Source of the DNA: Deltaproteobacteria bacterium
GTDB lineage: Bacteria; Desulfobacterota; Desulfobacteria; Desulfobacterales; Desulfosarcinaceae
Reading direction: 5' to 3'
Assembly: GCA_020444075.1 (NCBI GenBank)
Contig: JAHLLR010000005.1
Coordinates: 55,360 to 119,359 of the forward strand
Length of the DNA: 64,000 bases
Position 1 is the stretch's first letter; every line of letters starts with the position of its first letter. Made by a program: the position numbers and the translations under genes. The notes under the pieces are model-generated. The model had not been told where the DNA came from, made no database searches, and saw only the letters and a list, made by a program, of their open reading frames with translations. This document shows positions 36,886-45,737 of the stretch, one piece after another.

Positions 36886-37578
36886 TCATTTTCCGTTTTC
36901 CCTGTCTCCCCCCGTCCCTACGTGCCAATAAGCCGCCTCTTCCTGCATGATCCGGTCCATGATGGCCCGTCGGCTCTCCTCCACCTCGTCCAGGATTGCC
37001 TTTCGGGCGCCTGGGACATCATGGGCCTGTAGCCGCTCGATCAAGCGGCCGTGGATGTCTTCAAGGCTTTTTCCCGCATGGCGGATCACCATGAATCGGG
37101 CCAACCGATCGTGGAGGCCCCTCAGGGCCAGGGCCAACTCCTGGTTCCCGGATGCCTGGGCCAGCAGGTAGTGGAATCGCCGGTTTTCATCGGTGTAGCG
37201 GGTGTAAGCCTGGTCGTCGTCACCGGTGTAACCGGCGTGTACCTTCTTGAGTGCGGCCAATTGGACATCGGTGATGGCCTGCGCGGCCCGCTCCACCGCG
37301 GCCACTTCCAGAATTTCCCGAAGTTCCAGCATGTCCCTCAGTGCTTTTAAGGTGATCTGGGTGATAAAATATCCGGAGCGGGGCTTGATGGTGATCAACC
37401 CTTCCTGATTGAGCATCTGCAGTGCATCGCGCACCGGGGTCACGCTGGTGCCGAACCGGGTTTTCAGGTCGTCGATGGCCATCCGCTCGCCGGGTTTGCG
37501 GTGGCCCAAAATAATTTCAGTTCTCAAGGTGGCGTAAATATCGGTTTTGGATGTCCGCGCTCTGGTTTTTTGAGGCAT
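36886..37578 (-). CDS. GntR-family transcriptional regulator, FCD type
   Basis: A 230-residue regulator with an N-terminal GntR winged helix (GERMAIDDLKTRFGTSVTPV, then MLNQEGLITIKPRSGYFI) and a C-terminal all-helical FCD domain (LRDMLELREILEVAAVERAA, then NRRFHYLLAQASGNQEL). FCD domains bind metal and small organic acids. The ATG follows AAGGAG at six bases; a longer open frame upstream is AT-rich promoter sequence, not protein. It is divergent from mttB 3 and is separated from it by an operator-rich gap, so it probably regulates both. Confidence 0.88.
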   Translation of the reverse strand: MPQKTRARTSKTDIYATLRTEIILGHRKPGERMAIDDLKTRFGTSVTPVRDALQMLNQEGLITIKPRSGYFITQITLKALRDMLELREILEVAAVERAAQAITDVQLAALKKVHAGYTGDDDQAYTRYTDENRRFHYLLAQASGNQELALALRGLHDRLARFMVIRHAGKSLEDIHGRLIERLQAHDVPGARKAILDEVEESRRAIMDRIMQEEAAYWHVGTGGDRENGK

Positions 37579-37630
37579 CAAGGGCTCCTTGTTCAAGCAA
37601 ATTTTTTCGTTCACATTCGAAGGGTTCTTT

Positions 37631-37728
37631 TTAATATCAATAACCGGTAAAGGTGCAACAATAAAATTGACATTTAGATTCCCATAAAATAGTAATTGAT
37701 ACAACCTAAACAATAATTGATATATCAA
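37631..37728. promoter_or_regulatory. operator region between FCD-GntR and mttB 3
   Basis: TTGATATATCAA (37717-37728) is a perfect 12-base palindrome ending 13 bases before the mttB 3 start. AATTGATAC lies at 37694-37702, with its TTGATA 21 bases (two helical turns) upstream of that in the palindrome. TTAATATCAATAA lies at 37631-37643. The 13-mers TTAATATCAATAA and AATTGATATATCA (37715-37727) are identical to sequences at 17074-17086 and 17113-17125. This is probably the binding region of the FCD-GntR protein and could block initiation of mttB 3. Confidence 0.6.
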
Positions 37729-37741
37729 AATGAGGTGACGC

Positions 37742-39196
37742 ATGATACCAACCCATGAAAACCGTATGGCCAGTGCCCGCTATTCCCGCATGGGTCATCA
37801 GGAATGCGACCGCATTCACATTGGAACGCTGGAAATCCTGGAGCGAACCGGCGTGGATGTCCACGATGAAGAAGCCAGGCAGATTCTGGTGGCCGGCGGC
37901 GCGGTTGCCGATGGCCTCCGCATCCGCATCCCCGAACACATGGTGACCCGGGCGCTTGCCCTGGCGCCCAGGCGCCTGACCCTGTACAATCGCCATAAAA
38001 AACCAGCCATTCGGGCCTGGGGATACAACACCTATTACGGCGGCGGCTCGGATTGCCTGACGGTTCTGGACCACCGCACGGGTAAACGCCGGGCGCCGGT
38101 GCTCGAAGATGTCGAGGCCGCGGTCAAGGTGATGGATTTCCTGCCCGAAATCGACTTCGTCATGTCGCTGCTCCTGCCCAAGGACGTGGACCAGCGTATC
38201 TATGACCGCTACCAGATGGAGGTGATGCTCAACTACACCACCAAACCCATTGTGTTCGTCTCGCCGGATTTCGAGGGGTGTGTGGCGGCTGTGGAGATGT
38301 GTGAAGCCGTGGCCGGCGGCCCCGAGTCCTTCCGGCGGCATCCTTTTGCCACCTGTTACATTAACGTGACATCCGGATTGGTGGCCAATGAAGAAGCCTT
38401 GCAAAAGTGCATCTACCTGGCGGGAAAAGGGCTGCCCCAGTTGTGGATTCCCCTGAATGCGGGCGGCGTCAACTCACCGGCCACCACCGCCGGATGCATG
38501 GCATCCATGAACGCCGGCATTTTGCTCGGCGTCGTTCTCTCGCAACTGGTCCGTGAGGGGTCGCCCATTGCCGTGCCGGGATGGAATGGCGGCCCCTATA
38601 ACCTGAAAACCATGGTGGGCAACTATGTGCTGGCCGACGAGCAGGGTGTGCCCACCAGCATGGGCAAATATTACGACCTGCCCGTTTTCGGCCTGGGCGG
38701 CTCCACCGATGCCAAGGTGCTGGACCACCAGGCCGGTATGGAGTGCACCATCAGCCTCATGACCGCCCTGCTTCACGGGGCCAACATCGTTCATGACGTG
38801 GGTTTCATGGACTCGGGCCTTCAGGGCTCCCTTCAGCTTCAGGTGATGGCCAACGAGACGATCGGATTCCTGCGCGCCGCCACCCGGGGCGTCGTCGTGG
38901 ATGATGAGACGCTGGCCCTGGATGCCATCGACGAAGTGGGACCCACGGGCAGCTTTCTGCAGCACCCCCATACCATGCGTCATTACAAGGAGCCGTTTTA
39001 CTCCAAGCTGTTCGACAAGGGACCTTACTCCCAGTGGGAGAAAAAGGGGCGTCTGACCCTGGAAGACAAGGCTGCCGGGGAAGTGGACCGGATTCTGGAG
39101 ACACACGTCATCCAACCGCTGCCCGAGGAGATCCAAGAGAAGATCAAGGCTATCGTGAAGCGGGAACAGGCATGGATTGACGGCAAAAAGGAATAA
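37742..39196 (+). CDS. MttB-family (non-pyrrolysine) methyltransferase 3
   Basis: A 484-residue COG5598 protein, uninterrupted by UAG. It carries EILERTGVDVHDEEARQIL, GGGSDCLTVLDHRTGKR, NSPATTAGCMASMNAGILLG and STDAKVLDHQAGMECT. It opens with an ATG five bases after GAGGTG. The adjacent FCD-GntR regulator and shared operator suggest substrate-induced expression together with the importer operon near 17 kb. A PLP-dependent lyase gene follows at 86 bases. The substrate is unknown; a quaternary amine or related methylated compound is the family expectation. Confidence 0.88.
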   Translation: MIPTHENRMASARYSRMGHQECDRIHIGTLEILERTGVDVHDEEARQILVAGGAVADGLRIRIPEHMVTRALALAPRRLTLYNRHKKPAIRAWGYNTYYGGGSDCLTVLDHRTGKRRAPVLEDVEAAVKVMDFLPEIDFVMSLLLPKDVDQRIYDRYQMEVMLNYTTKPIVFVSPDFEGCVAAVEMCEAVAGGPESFRRHPFATCYINVTSGLVANEEALQKCIYLAGKGLPQLWIPLNAGGVNSPATTAGCMASMNAGILLGVVLSQLVREGSPIAVPGWNGGPYNLKTMVGNYVLADEQGVPTSMGKYYDLPVFGLGGSTDAKVLDHQAGMECTISLMTALLHGANIVHDVGFMDSGLQGSLQLQVMANETIGFLRAATRGVVVDDETLALDAIDEVGPTGSFLQHPHTMRHYKEPFYSKLFDKGPYSQWEKKGRLTLEDKAAGEVDRILETHVIQPLPEEIQEKIKAIVKREQAWIDGKKE

Positions 39197-39282
39197 CTGT
39201 TTACACGTTCGATTGTGGACCCAATTCTTCGAAATTTATTTCTTGCTGGTATTAAGACCAATGTTCAACAGGAGGATGGCTC

Positions 39283-40527
39283 ATGTCCGACGACAAGCAT
39301 TTTTTTCTCAGGAAACCCTGGATCTATGACAAAAAGGCAGCCCGGCCGGTCCGCGATGATGCCGCCGGCGGTTTCGAAACCCGATCCCTGCATGCCGGGT
39401 TCAACCCCATGCAGGACCAGAACGACTTCAGGTCTTTCGTGCCGCCGCTGGTGCAGTCGATCACCTTTCCCTACGAGACGTTCGACAAAATTCCCTGCCC
39501 TGTATACGGCCGCACCCGCACCCCTACCAACACGGTGCTGGAGGAGCGCATCGCCGCCCTGGAAGGGGGGGAGGCCTGTCTGACAGCCGCTTCCGGGTCA
39601 CAGGCCCTGTTCAACCTGATCTTTACGATCGCCAGGCCCGGCGACAACATTGTCACCTCTCTCAATGTTTTCGGCGAAGGATACAAGCAGGCGGTGACCA
39701 TCTTTCCGGAACGCTGCAGCGTTCAATTCAGATTTGTGAAAGATCCGGCCGATGCGGCCAGCTGGGATGCGCAGATCGACGAGAAGACCAAGCTGGTGTG
39801 GGTGGAGACCCCCAGCAATCCCTGCCTCTTCGTCACCGACATTCAGGCCGTGGCCGACGTGGCCCATGCCAAGGGGGTGCCGCTGATGGTGGACAACACC
39901 ACGGCCACCGCCGCCCTTCAGCGGCCCATGGATCTGGGTGCGGATATGGTAATGCTCTCCATCTCCAAATTCATGGCCGGCAACGCCACGATTCTCGGCG
40001 GCGCCCTGGTGGGGCCGGAGCCGCTGGTGGAGGACATCCGCTGGAACACCACCGAGTTCGTTGGCGCCATCATGCAGCCCATGGAGGCCTGGATGACCCT
40101 CCAGTACGTTGAGACGCTCTCCATGCGCATGCAGCGGCACAGCGCCAATGCCCTGGCCGTTGCCCGCTACCTGAAGGCCCATCCCAAGGTGGCGCGGGTC
40201 AACTATTCGGGCCTGGAAGACCACCCGCAGCACGCGCTGGCCTGCCGGCAGATGTCCGGCCACGGCGGCCTGCTCTCCTTCGTGGCGCCCGGGGGCATGC
40301 AGGGGGCGGCCACGGTGATGAACAGCTTCAAACTGGTGGTTCACGCGGTCACCTTCGGCACCAGCCGGTCCATCTGCATGCACCCTCCCACCATTACCCA
40401 CGAGCACCTGACCCCTGATGAACGCAGGGCTGCCGGCATCGACGACGGGCTGATCCGATTCTCCGTGGGGCTGGAGAATCCCGAGGACATCATCGCCGAT
40501 CTGGAGCAGGCGCTGGCAAAGGCATAG
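39283..40527 (+). CDS. PLP-dependent Cys/Met-metabolism enzyme (gamma-lyase/sulfhydrylase family)
   Basis: A 414-residue fold-type I PLP enzyme of the trans-sulfuration family. Landmarks are YGRTRTPTNTVLEERIAALE, AASGSQALF (phosphate binding), ETPSNP, MVDNTTATAALQRPM and the PLP lysine K229 in SISKFMAGN. It could be methionine gamma-lyase, O-acetylhomoserine sulfhydrylase or cystathionine lyase; sequence by eye does not decide. Next to mttB 3 it may process a sulfur amino acid or a methylthiol-related compound. A rho-independent terminator follows. Confidence 0.85.
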   Translation: MSDDKHFFLRKPWIYDKKAARPVRDDAAGGFETRSLHAGFNPMQDQNDFRSFVPPLVQSITFPYETFDKIPCPVYGRTRTPTNTVLEERIAALEGGEACLTAASGSQALFNLIFTIARPGDNIVTSLNVFGEGYKQAVTIFPERCSVQFRFVKDPADAASWDAQIDEKTKLVWVETPSNPCLFVTDIQAVADVAHAKGVPLMVDNTTATAALQRPMDLGADMVMLSISKFMAGNATILGGALVGPEPLVEDIRWNTTEFVGAIMQPMEAWMTLQYVETLSMRMQRHSANALAVARYLKAHPKVARVNYSGLEDHPQHALACRQMSGHGGLLSFVAPGGMQGAATVMNSFKLVVHAVTFGTSRSICMHPPTITHEHLTPDERRAAGIDDGLIRFSVGLENPEDIIADLEQALAKA

Positions 40528-40539
40528 ACGCCGCCTTGG

Positions 40540-40582
40540 AAAAGCCCCTGGCCCGACGCGTGCGCCTCGACCCGGGGTTTTT
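40540..40582 (+). terminator. rho-independent terminator after the PLP enzyme
   Basis: AAAAGCCCC (40540-40548) pairs with GGGGTTTTT (40574-40582), with extra pairing possible inside the GC-rich loop, ending in a run of five T. It lies 12 bases after the stop codon and would end the mttB 3/PLP transcript. Confidence 0.65.
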
Positions 40583-40736
40583 CAGTCCGGAAGGGCAACT
40601 GAAAATTTGCCGCGGGGCCGCAAACAAACTGGTAGGCGAATTCAACCGGGTCTGATATAAAAGCTTTATTTTTAAAACAGACTGCCGACCCAGCCGGAGG
40701 ATCATCGGCAGCCGGCATCAACCACGAATCCCGCCC

Positions 40737-42542
40737 ATGACCGCTTCGACATCGAAGATAGAGCCAGCAGATGCCCCTGGAGCCGTTCCCGGGACGCGAA
40801 AACACTTTCTTCGGCAGGTGCTTCGCCTCGCAGGGCCTTACTGGAAGTGCGAGCGGCGCGGGAAGGTCCGCTTTGCCACCCTGTCGCTGCTGCTGCTTAC
40901 GGTCGCCCAGGTCGGGCTTACCGTGTGGGGCAACTACTGGAACCGGGCGCTCTTCGACGCACTGGAGCAGCGGTCGGTGCGCGGTGTGCTGGTTCAGGTG
41001 GCGGTTTTCGTGCTGATCTTTGTGATTTCGATCGTCGTCACCGGGGCGCACCTGCTCGTCAAGCGCTGGCTTCAACTCGACTGGCGAGCCTGGCTGACGG
41101 ACCAGTTGACCGGGCGCTGGATGGAAGAGGGCCGCCACTACCGGCTGCTGTTCAGCGCCGGCGAGCACGACAACCCCGATCAGCGCATTGCCGAGGACAT
41201 CCGCATCGCGACCGAAAGCGCGATTGCGCTTGCCCACTCGCTGGTCTTCTCGCTGCTGATCCTGGGAATGTTCATCGACATCCTGTGGTCGGTGTCGGGT
41301 TCGATCGTCGTGCCGGGCACCGATGTTCAGGTGCCGGGCTACATGGTGCCGCTGGCGTTCGTTTACGCGGCGCTCGGCAGCGCGTTCGGCTGGATGATCG
41401 GCCGCCCGCTGGTTCGGTCGACCAACGCGCTGCAGGCGGCGGAGGCGACGTTTCGCTTCGGCCTGTCGCGGGTGCGGGAGCATTCGGACGCCATCGCGCT
41501 CATCCACGGCGAGCCCATGGAGCGCACCGGATCGGCGGTTCGCTTCCGCCAGGTAGTGCGCGAATGGAACCGGCAGTCGCTGGCCTACCTGGGCCTGGTT
41601 TCGTTCGGGACGGGCTATGGGGCGCTCCTGCCGGTTTTCCCGCTCCTGGTCGCCGCCCCGCAGTATATCGCCGGCGCGATGTCGCTCGGCGTGCTGATGC
41701 AGGCCGCCCAGGCGTTCCAGCGCCTGACATCCGCGCTTTCCTGGCCGGTGGACAACATCGGTGAAATCGCGCGTTGCCGTGCTTCGGCCGAACGCGTGCT
41801 GTCGCTCGACGAGGCCATCCACCGCATGGATGCCACCGTCCGGGAGCGGGGCGGCCCAAGAATCGTTCTCGACCGATCGGACCGTGCGCGGCTTGCGATC
41901 GAAGACCTCAGCATTGCCGATCCCTCGGGGGAAATCCTGCTCGAGCACTTCAGCGCGGAGATCCACCGCGGCGAAAGGGTGCTGATCACGGGCCATCCCG
42001 TGGTGACGGGAGGCCTGTTCAAGGTGATCGGCGGGCTCTGGCCCCTTGGCAGCGGGCGGGTGGTCCTGCCAGGCGACGGCGAGATGCTGTTCGTTCCCCA
42101 GCGTCCCTTCCTGCCCGAGGGGACCCTGCGGGAGGTGCTCTGCTACCCGTGCCCGCCGGAAGCCTTCACCGACGACGACATCCGCCAGGCGATGGCCTGC
42201 GCCGGCATTGCCTGGATCGCCCCGCGACTCGACGAGCGGGACGATTGGGAACAGGTGCTCTCGCGACGCGCCCAGCAGCGGATCGGATTCACCCGTGTCC
42301 TGCTTCAGCGGCCGGCGTGGGTGTTCATGGAGGAGGCGACCGATGCCTTCGAGCCGGAGGGCGAACGGCTCATCCTCGAGATGCTCCGGGGCGAACTGCC
42401 CGACACGACGCTGGTGACCATTACCTTCCGTTTCCATCAGGGATTGGAAAAACTGCACGACCGGACGCTCGAGCTGGAGCGCGGGCCCAAGCCAACGTCC
42501 CGGTTGAACGTGCCACTCCGAAACGGCGACGCTCCTCTCTGA
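40737..42542 (+). CDS. SbmA/BacA-like (ABCD-type) ABC protein with degenerate ATPase domain
   Basis: A 601-residue protein of the YddA/ABCD family. Residues about 25-340 are the membrane domain (WGNYWNRALFDALEQR, RLTSALSWPVDNIGEIAR). Residues about 375-580 are an ABC ATPase remnant. Walker A reads ITGHPVVTGGLF with no GK[ST]; the signature reads LSRRAQQRIGFTR; Walker B reads VFMEEATDAFEPE, where the usual LDEATSAL has lost its Asp. It therefore probably does not hydrolyse ATP. It might work by proton drive like SbmA, but this is inference. Codon use is GC-rich, like the 23.5-30.5 kb cassette and unlike its neighbours, suggesting transfer. Confidence 0.8.
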   Translation: MTASTSKIEPADAPGAVPGTRKHFLRQVLRLAGPYWKCERRGKVRFATLSLLLLTVAQVGLTVWGNYWNRALFDALEQRSVRGVLVQVAVFVLIFVISIVVTGAHLLVKRWLQLDWRAWLTDQLTGRWMEEGRHYRLLFSAGEHDNPDQRIAEDIRIATESAIALAHSLVFSLLILGMFIDILWSVSGSIVVPGTDVQVPGYMVPLAFVYAALGSAFGWMIGRPLVRSTNALQAAEATFRFGLSRVREHSDAIALIHGEPMERTGSAVRFRQVVREWNRQSLAYLGLVSFGTGYGALLPVFPLLVAAPQYIAGAMSLGVLMQAAQAFQRLTSALSWPVDNIGEIARCRASAERVLSLDEAIHRMDATVRERGGPRIVLDRSDRARLAIEDLSIADPSGEILLEHFSAEIHRGERVLITGHPVVTGGLFKVIGGLWPLGSGRVVLPGDGEMLFVPQRPFLPEGTLREVLCYPCPPEAFTDDDIRQAMACAGIAWIAPRLDERDDWEQVLSRRAQQRIGFTRVLLQRPAWVFMEEATDAFEPEGERLILEMLRGELPDTTLVTITFRFHQGLEKLHDRTLELERGPKPTSRLNVPLRNGDAPL

Positions 42543-42717
42543 AATACGCGGTGAACGGGGTCGGACCACCCCTACCATTGGATACGGAAACGCATGGGCC
42601 GCAAAATTGCATGAGGTTTAACTGAAAAAATGATGCATTCCATTGAAACCGAACCGTCCCCGCGCCTGGCCGCGGCGAAGGTTCTGCCTGAACAGCGGCG
42701 CTGCACAGCGCCGTCGG

Positions 42718-43611
42718 CTACTCGGGCGTTCTGCCATCAAGATCCTTCATGTTGAACAGCACATCATTTTCCCAGTAGGACTGCTCCAGCTTGGCCTGAT
42801 GGTCTTTCAGGGCATCGCCCTGCCGGCTGGCCAGTTCATGGACCAGGTAGTTGATCAGGCAGGACAGGGGGGTCGGGCTGCCCAGGTAGGGGATATGCTT
42901 GGAGGCGGCGATGAGGTGGTGGTCGGCGAATTGGAGGACCGGGCAGGAGGCGCTGTCGGTGATCACCACCAGGGTCTGCCCCAGGCGCTTGACCAGTTTG
43001 CCCAGCCGGATCAGCTCATTGGGGTAACGGGAGGTAGCCACGATCACGACCACGCTGTCCGCCGGGGCGATGGTCAGCCAGTCGATGGTGGTGCGGTCGC
43101 TGCCTTTCATGATCCGTATGTTTTCGCGGACCTTGGTCATGGCCCAGCCCATGTAATAGGCCAGGGTATAGGAGAGCCGCGAGCCGATGACGTAAATCGG
43201 CGCCCGCCGGTCCAGAACCTCTACCACCGCTTCCATAACTTCGACGTCAAGCGCGTTGTATAGCTGCTGGAGATTGTCGATCTCCTCGGCAACCGTTCTC
43301 CTGAATCGGACAGCGCCGGGCGCCTTCATGTCGGCGATGTCCAACCGATCCAGCAGGGTCAGTTCCGTGTCCACGAAATCCCGCAGGGCCTGTTGAAAAT
43401 CACTGTAACGGTCGTAGCCGATGCCGGAAACGAATCGTACCACAGTGGCCTCGCTCACCTCGCAGGCTTCGGCCAGCTCCTTGGTGGTCATGAATACCGC
43501 TTTGCGCGGCTGGGATGTGATGTACTCCCCAAGAATACGCCCTTTGGGTGTGAGCCCCCCGATACTTTCCGAAATTTTCTCGATCAGGGGGTGCAGCTTA
43601 GGCCTTGTCAC
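42718..43611 (-). CDS. RpiR/MurR-family transcriptional regulator with SIS domain
   Basis: A 297-residue regulator. The N-terminal HTH (about 1-80) shows ITSQPRKAVFMTTKELAEAC and SEATVVRFVSGIGYDRYSDF, the RpiR pattern. Residues about 125-265 form a SIS phosphosugar-binding domain (RRAPIYVIGSRLSYTLAYYM, DSVVVIVATSRYPNEL, ITDSASCPVL). Members bind phosphorylated sugars or related effectors. It is divergent from mttB 4 across a 651-base gap and is its likely regulator. Confidence 0.87.
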   Translation of the reverse strand: MTRPKLHPLIEKISESIGGLTPKGRILGEYITSQPRKAVFMTTKELAEACEVSEATVVRFVSGIGYDRYSDFQQALRDFVDTELTLLDRLDIADMKAPGAVRFRRTVAEEIDNLQQLYNALDVEVMEAVVEVLDRRAPIYVIGSRLSYTLAYYMGWAMTKVRENIRIMKGSDRTTIDWLTIAPADSVVVIVATSRYPNELIRLGKLVKRLGQTLVVITDSASCPVLQFADHHLIAASKHIPYLGSPTPLSCLINYLVHELASRQGDALKDHQAKLEQSYWENDVLFNMKDLDGRTPE

Positions 43612-44262
43612 AGAGCACCTCCACTCTTGAAAGAATGAAAAACATTCAAAGTAATAAAACCCATCATGGATTTTTAGCCGATATTTCTTTCATGTGACTG
43701 TTTCTATCAGCAAATCACAGGCGGACTCGAAAGTGCAATAAAAAAATTACCAATACTGCCATAGTGGTCCATTATATTGTTTTCATGTTGTTTTTGTTTT
43801 GTCCAGGATATGCATCTGTTGCTATTTTAGCAGACAGACTGAAAAATCGGACCGGATGGAATTTTTTTATTTGACTTTGATTATTTCATATGAAAGATAA
43901 CCAATCATTTTAATCCTACAGGCAACATTCATTCTTTTGACATATTGATGGCTCCAAAGACATCGGGCTGAAATCCAAGATCGGAAAGAGGGAAGGCCGA
44001 GGTCGGAAAACAGGAGTATCATACCATGATCATGGCGACTGCCCAAGGGCTCGGCAGGGCTCGGCAGGGCGATCGGCAAAGGGATGGACAGGCGCATGAT
44101 GGCCATCATCATCGCGGCGGAACCGCTGGCCGGCCGGGACAATTTCTGCATGAACGATCTCAAGGCCTTTCGGGCTGGCATGTTTGTGGGGTGACCCCAT
44201 TTTGCGGATTGCCGATGGAAAAATTCCACCGGTCTATTAATAAAATCAATAGGAGAAGAGCA
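43612..44262. other. regulatory gap with short tandem repeat and possible coding remnant
   Basis: The 651 bases between the RpiR gene and mttB 4 contain no clear gene. The part 43640-43930 is AT-rich and probably holds the promoters. GGGCTCGGCA is repeated in tandem at 44047-44056 and 44057-44066, with a third imperfect copy. The frame 44030-44194 (plus strand) encodes 54 residues ending EPLAGRDNF...FRAGMFVG then TGA; it looks protein-like but has no start codon at its head and I cannot identify it. An upstream in-frame ATG for mttB at 44026 is not likely. Confidence 0.35.
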
Positions 44263-45714
44263 ATGAACTCGAAGGGTCTCAGCGGCGGCATCTACAAACC
44301 CTTGTCGTCCGAAGGCATCGAAACCATCCATGGTGCATCACTGACAATCCTCGAAAAGACCGGTATCGCCTATGAATCCGGATTGGGCGAAACGGTGGAT
44401 ATGCTCGCCAACGCGGGTGCCACGGTTGACCGGGAGATCAAACGGATTCGATTTCCCCGTGAACTGATCCTCGAAGCGATTGTCAAGGCACCTTCGCAGG
44501 TGATCCTGTTCGCGCGCGACGGGAAAAATGACCTGGACCTGACCGAAGACAAGGTGCATCTGGGCACCGGCGGCGCCGCCGTCAAAATCCTCGATATGGA
44601 AACCGGCCTGCCGCGCTCGTCAACCCTCAAGGACCTGTACGACCTCGGGCGACTGGTGGACCGGCTCGATCACATTCATTTTTTCCTGCGTCCCTGCATC
44701 CCCACGGACATTCCCGAGGTCGACTACGATGTGAACATGTTCTACGCCTGCCTCAAGGCCACCGGCAAGCATGTCATGAGCGGCGTCAACGACGAGGCGG
44801 GGCTGCACCGCATCATCGACATGGCCGCCATGCTGGCCGGCGGGAAGGAACAGTTGCGGGCCCACCCCTTTATTTCGATTATCACGTCATTTGCCATTTC
44901 ACCGCTGAAGCTGTGCACCCAGTCCACACGCATCATGCAGGCATGCAACCGCCAGGGCATCCCCGTGGCCCTTTCCGCAGCACCCATGTCCGGTTCCACC
45001 GGCCCCATGACCATGGCCGGCACCCTGGCCCAACTGCACGCCGAACAGCTGGCGGGCATCACCATCTGCCAGCTGACCCGTCCCGGTGCGCCGCTGCTCT
45101 ATGGCGGCATTCCGGGCATGGCCAACATGACCACCATGGGCTACCTGGGCGGCGGTGTGGAGTGCGGCATGATGAACGCGGCCATCCACCAGATGGCCGC
45201 ATTCATCAATATACCCAACTATAACTCCGCCGGGCTGACCGATGCCAAACTGCCCGATGCCCAGGCCGGCTGGGAGAAGGCCATGACCATCCTGCTGGGC
45301 GCCATGGGTGGTTCCAACTACATGCACCACAGCGCCGGGATGCTGGAGTCCATGCTCACGGTGGCGCCCGAGCAGTTCGTTATCGACGACGAGATCATCG
45401 GCATGGCCTGCAAGGTGCTCAAGGGGATCGAGGTGGATGCGGACCACCTGGCCCTGGAGGTCATCGACACGGTGGGCCCGGCGGGCAACTTCATGATGTC
45501 TCCCCACACCATGAAATATATGCGCAGTGAGTACTTTCAGGGAAATGGCGTGACCGATAGCAAAAGCCGCCACCAGTGGGAACAAGGCGGCTCCATGGAC
45601 ACCCGTGAGCGGGCGAAAAAAATCGCCCGCAAGATGCTTGCAGCTGAAGAGAAATCCTACATCCCAGCCGATATCGATCGTACCCTGCGGGAACAATTCA
45701 ACATCCTGCTATAA
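44263..45714 (+). CDS. MttB-family (non-pyrrolysine) methyltransferase 4
   Basis: A 483-residue COG5598 protein, the fourth in the window. The start follows AGGAGAAGAGCA; a longer frame from 44026 overlaps non-conserved sequence. Family landmarks are GASLTILEKTGIAYESGL, LGTGGAAVKILDMETGL, APMSGSTGPMTMAGTLAQLH and TDAKLPDAQAGWEKAM. No in-frame stop replaces the pyrrolysine site. It is followed within 25 bases by an MmgE/PrpD pseudogene and then a nitrilase. Control by the divergent RpiR regulator is likely. Confidence 0.88.
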   Translation: MNSKGLSGGIYKPLSSEGIETIHGASLTILEKTGIAYESGLGETVDMLANAGATVDREIKRIRFPRELILEAIVKAPSQVILFARDGKNDLDLTEDKVHLGTGGAAVKILDMETGLPRSSTLKDLYDLGRLVDRLDHIHFFLRPCIPTDIPEVDYDVNMFYACLKATGKHVMSGVNDEAGLHRIIDMAAMLAGGKEQLRAHPFISIITSFAISPLKLCTQSTRIMQACNRQGIPVALSAAPMSGSTGPMTMAGTLAQLHAEQLAGITICQLTRPGAPLLYGGIPGMANMTTMGYLGGGVECGMMNAAIHQMAAFINIPNYNSAGLTDAKLPDAQAGWEKAMTILLGAMGGSNYMHHSAGMLESMLTVAPEQFVIDDEIIGMACKVLKGIEVDADHLALEVIDTVGPAGNFMMSPHTMKYMRSEYFQGNGVTDSKSRHQWEQGGSMDTRERAKKIARKMLAAEEKSYIPADIDRTLREQFNILL

Positions 45715-45737
45715 AGGTGAGAGCGGAAAGCGGAACC

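Noticed and set aside
37579..37743. N-terminal extension of the FCD-GntR regulator
   Set aside because: The stretch is AT-rich operator DNA, and AAGGAG precedes the ATG at 37578.
43693..43719. CRP-type site TGTGA...TCACA
   Set aside because: The half-sites are 17 bases apart instead of six, so it does not fit a CRP/FNR operator.
44047..44078. Tandem 10-base repeat as a functional iteron
   Set aside because: Only two exact copies and one imperfect copy are present, and nothing near them looks like an origin or replication gene.
43867..44331. Minus-strand 154-residue ORF
   Set aside because: It overlaps the start of mttB 4, has no family pattern and looks like an antisense shadow.
20051..45714. 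Pyrrolysine-dependent trimethylamine methyltransferase
   Set aside because: All four MttB frames run full length with no internal UAG, and no pyl genes or Pyl tRNA are seen.
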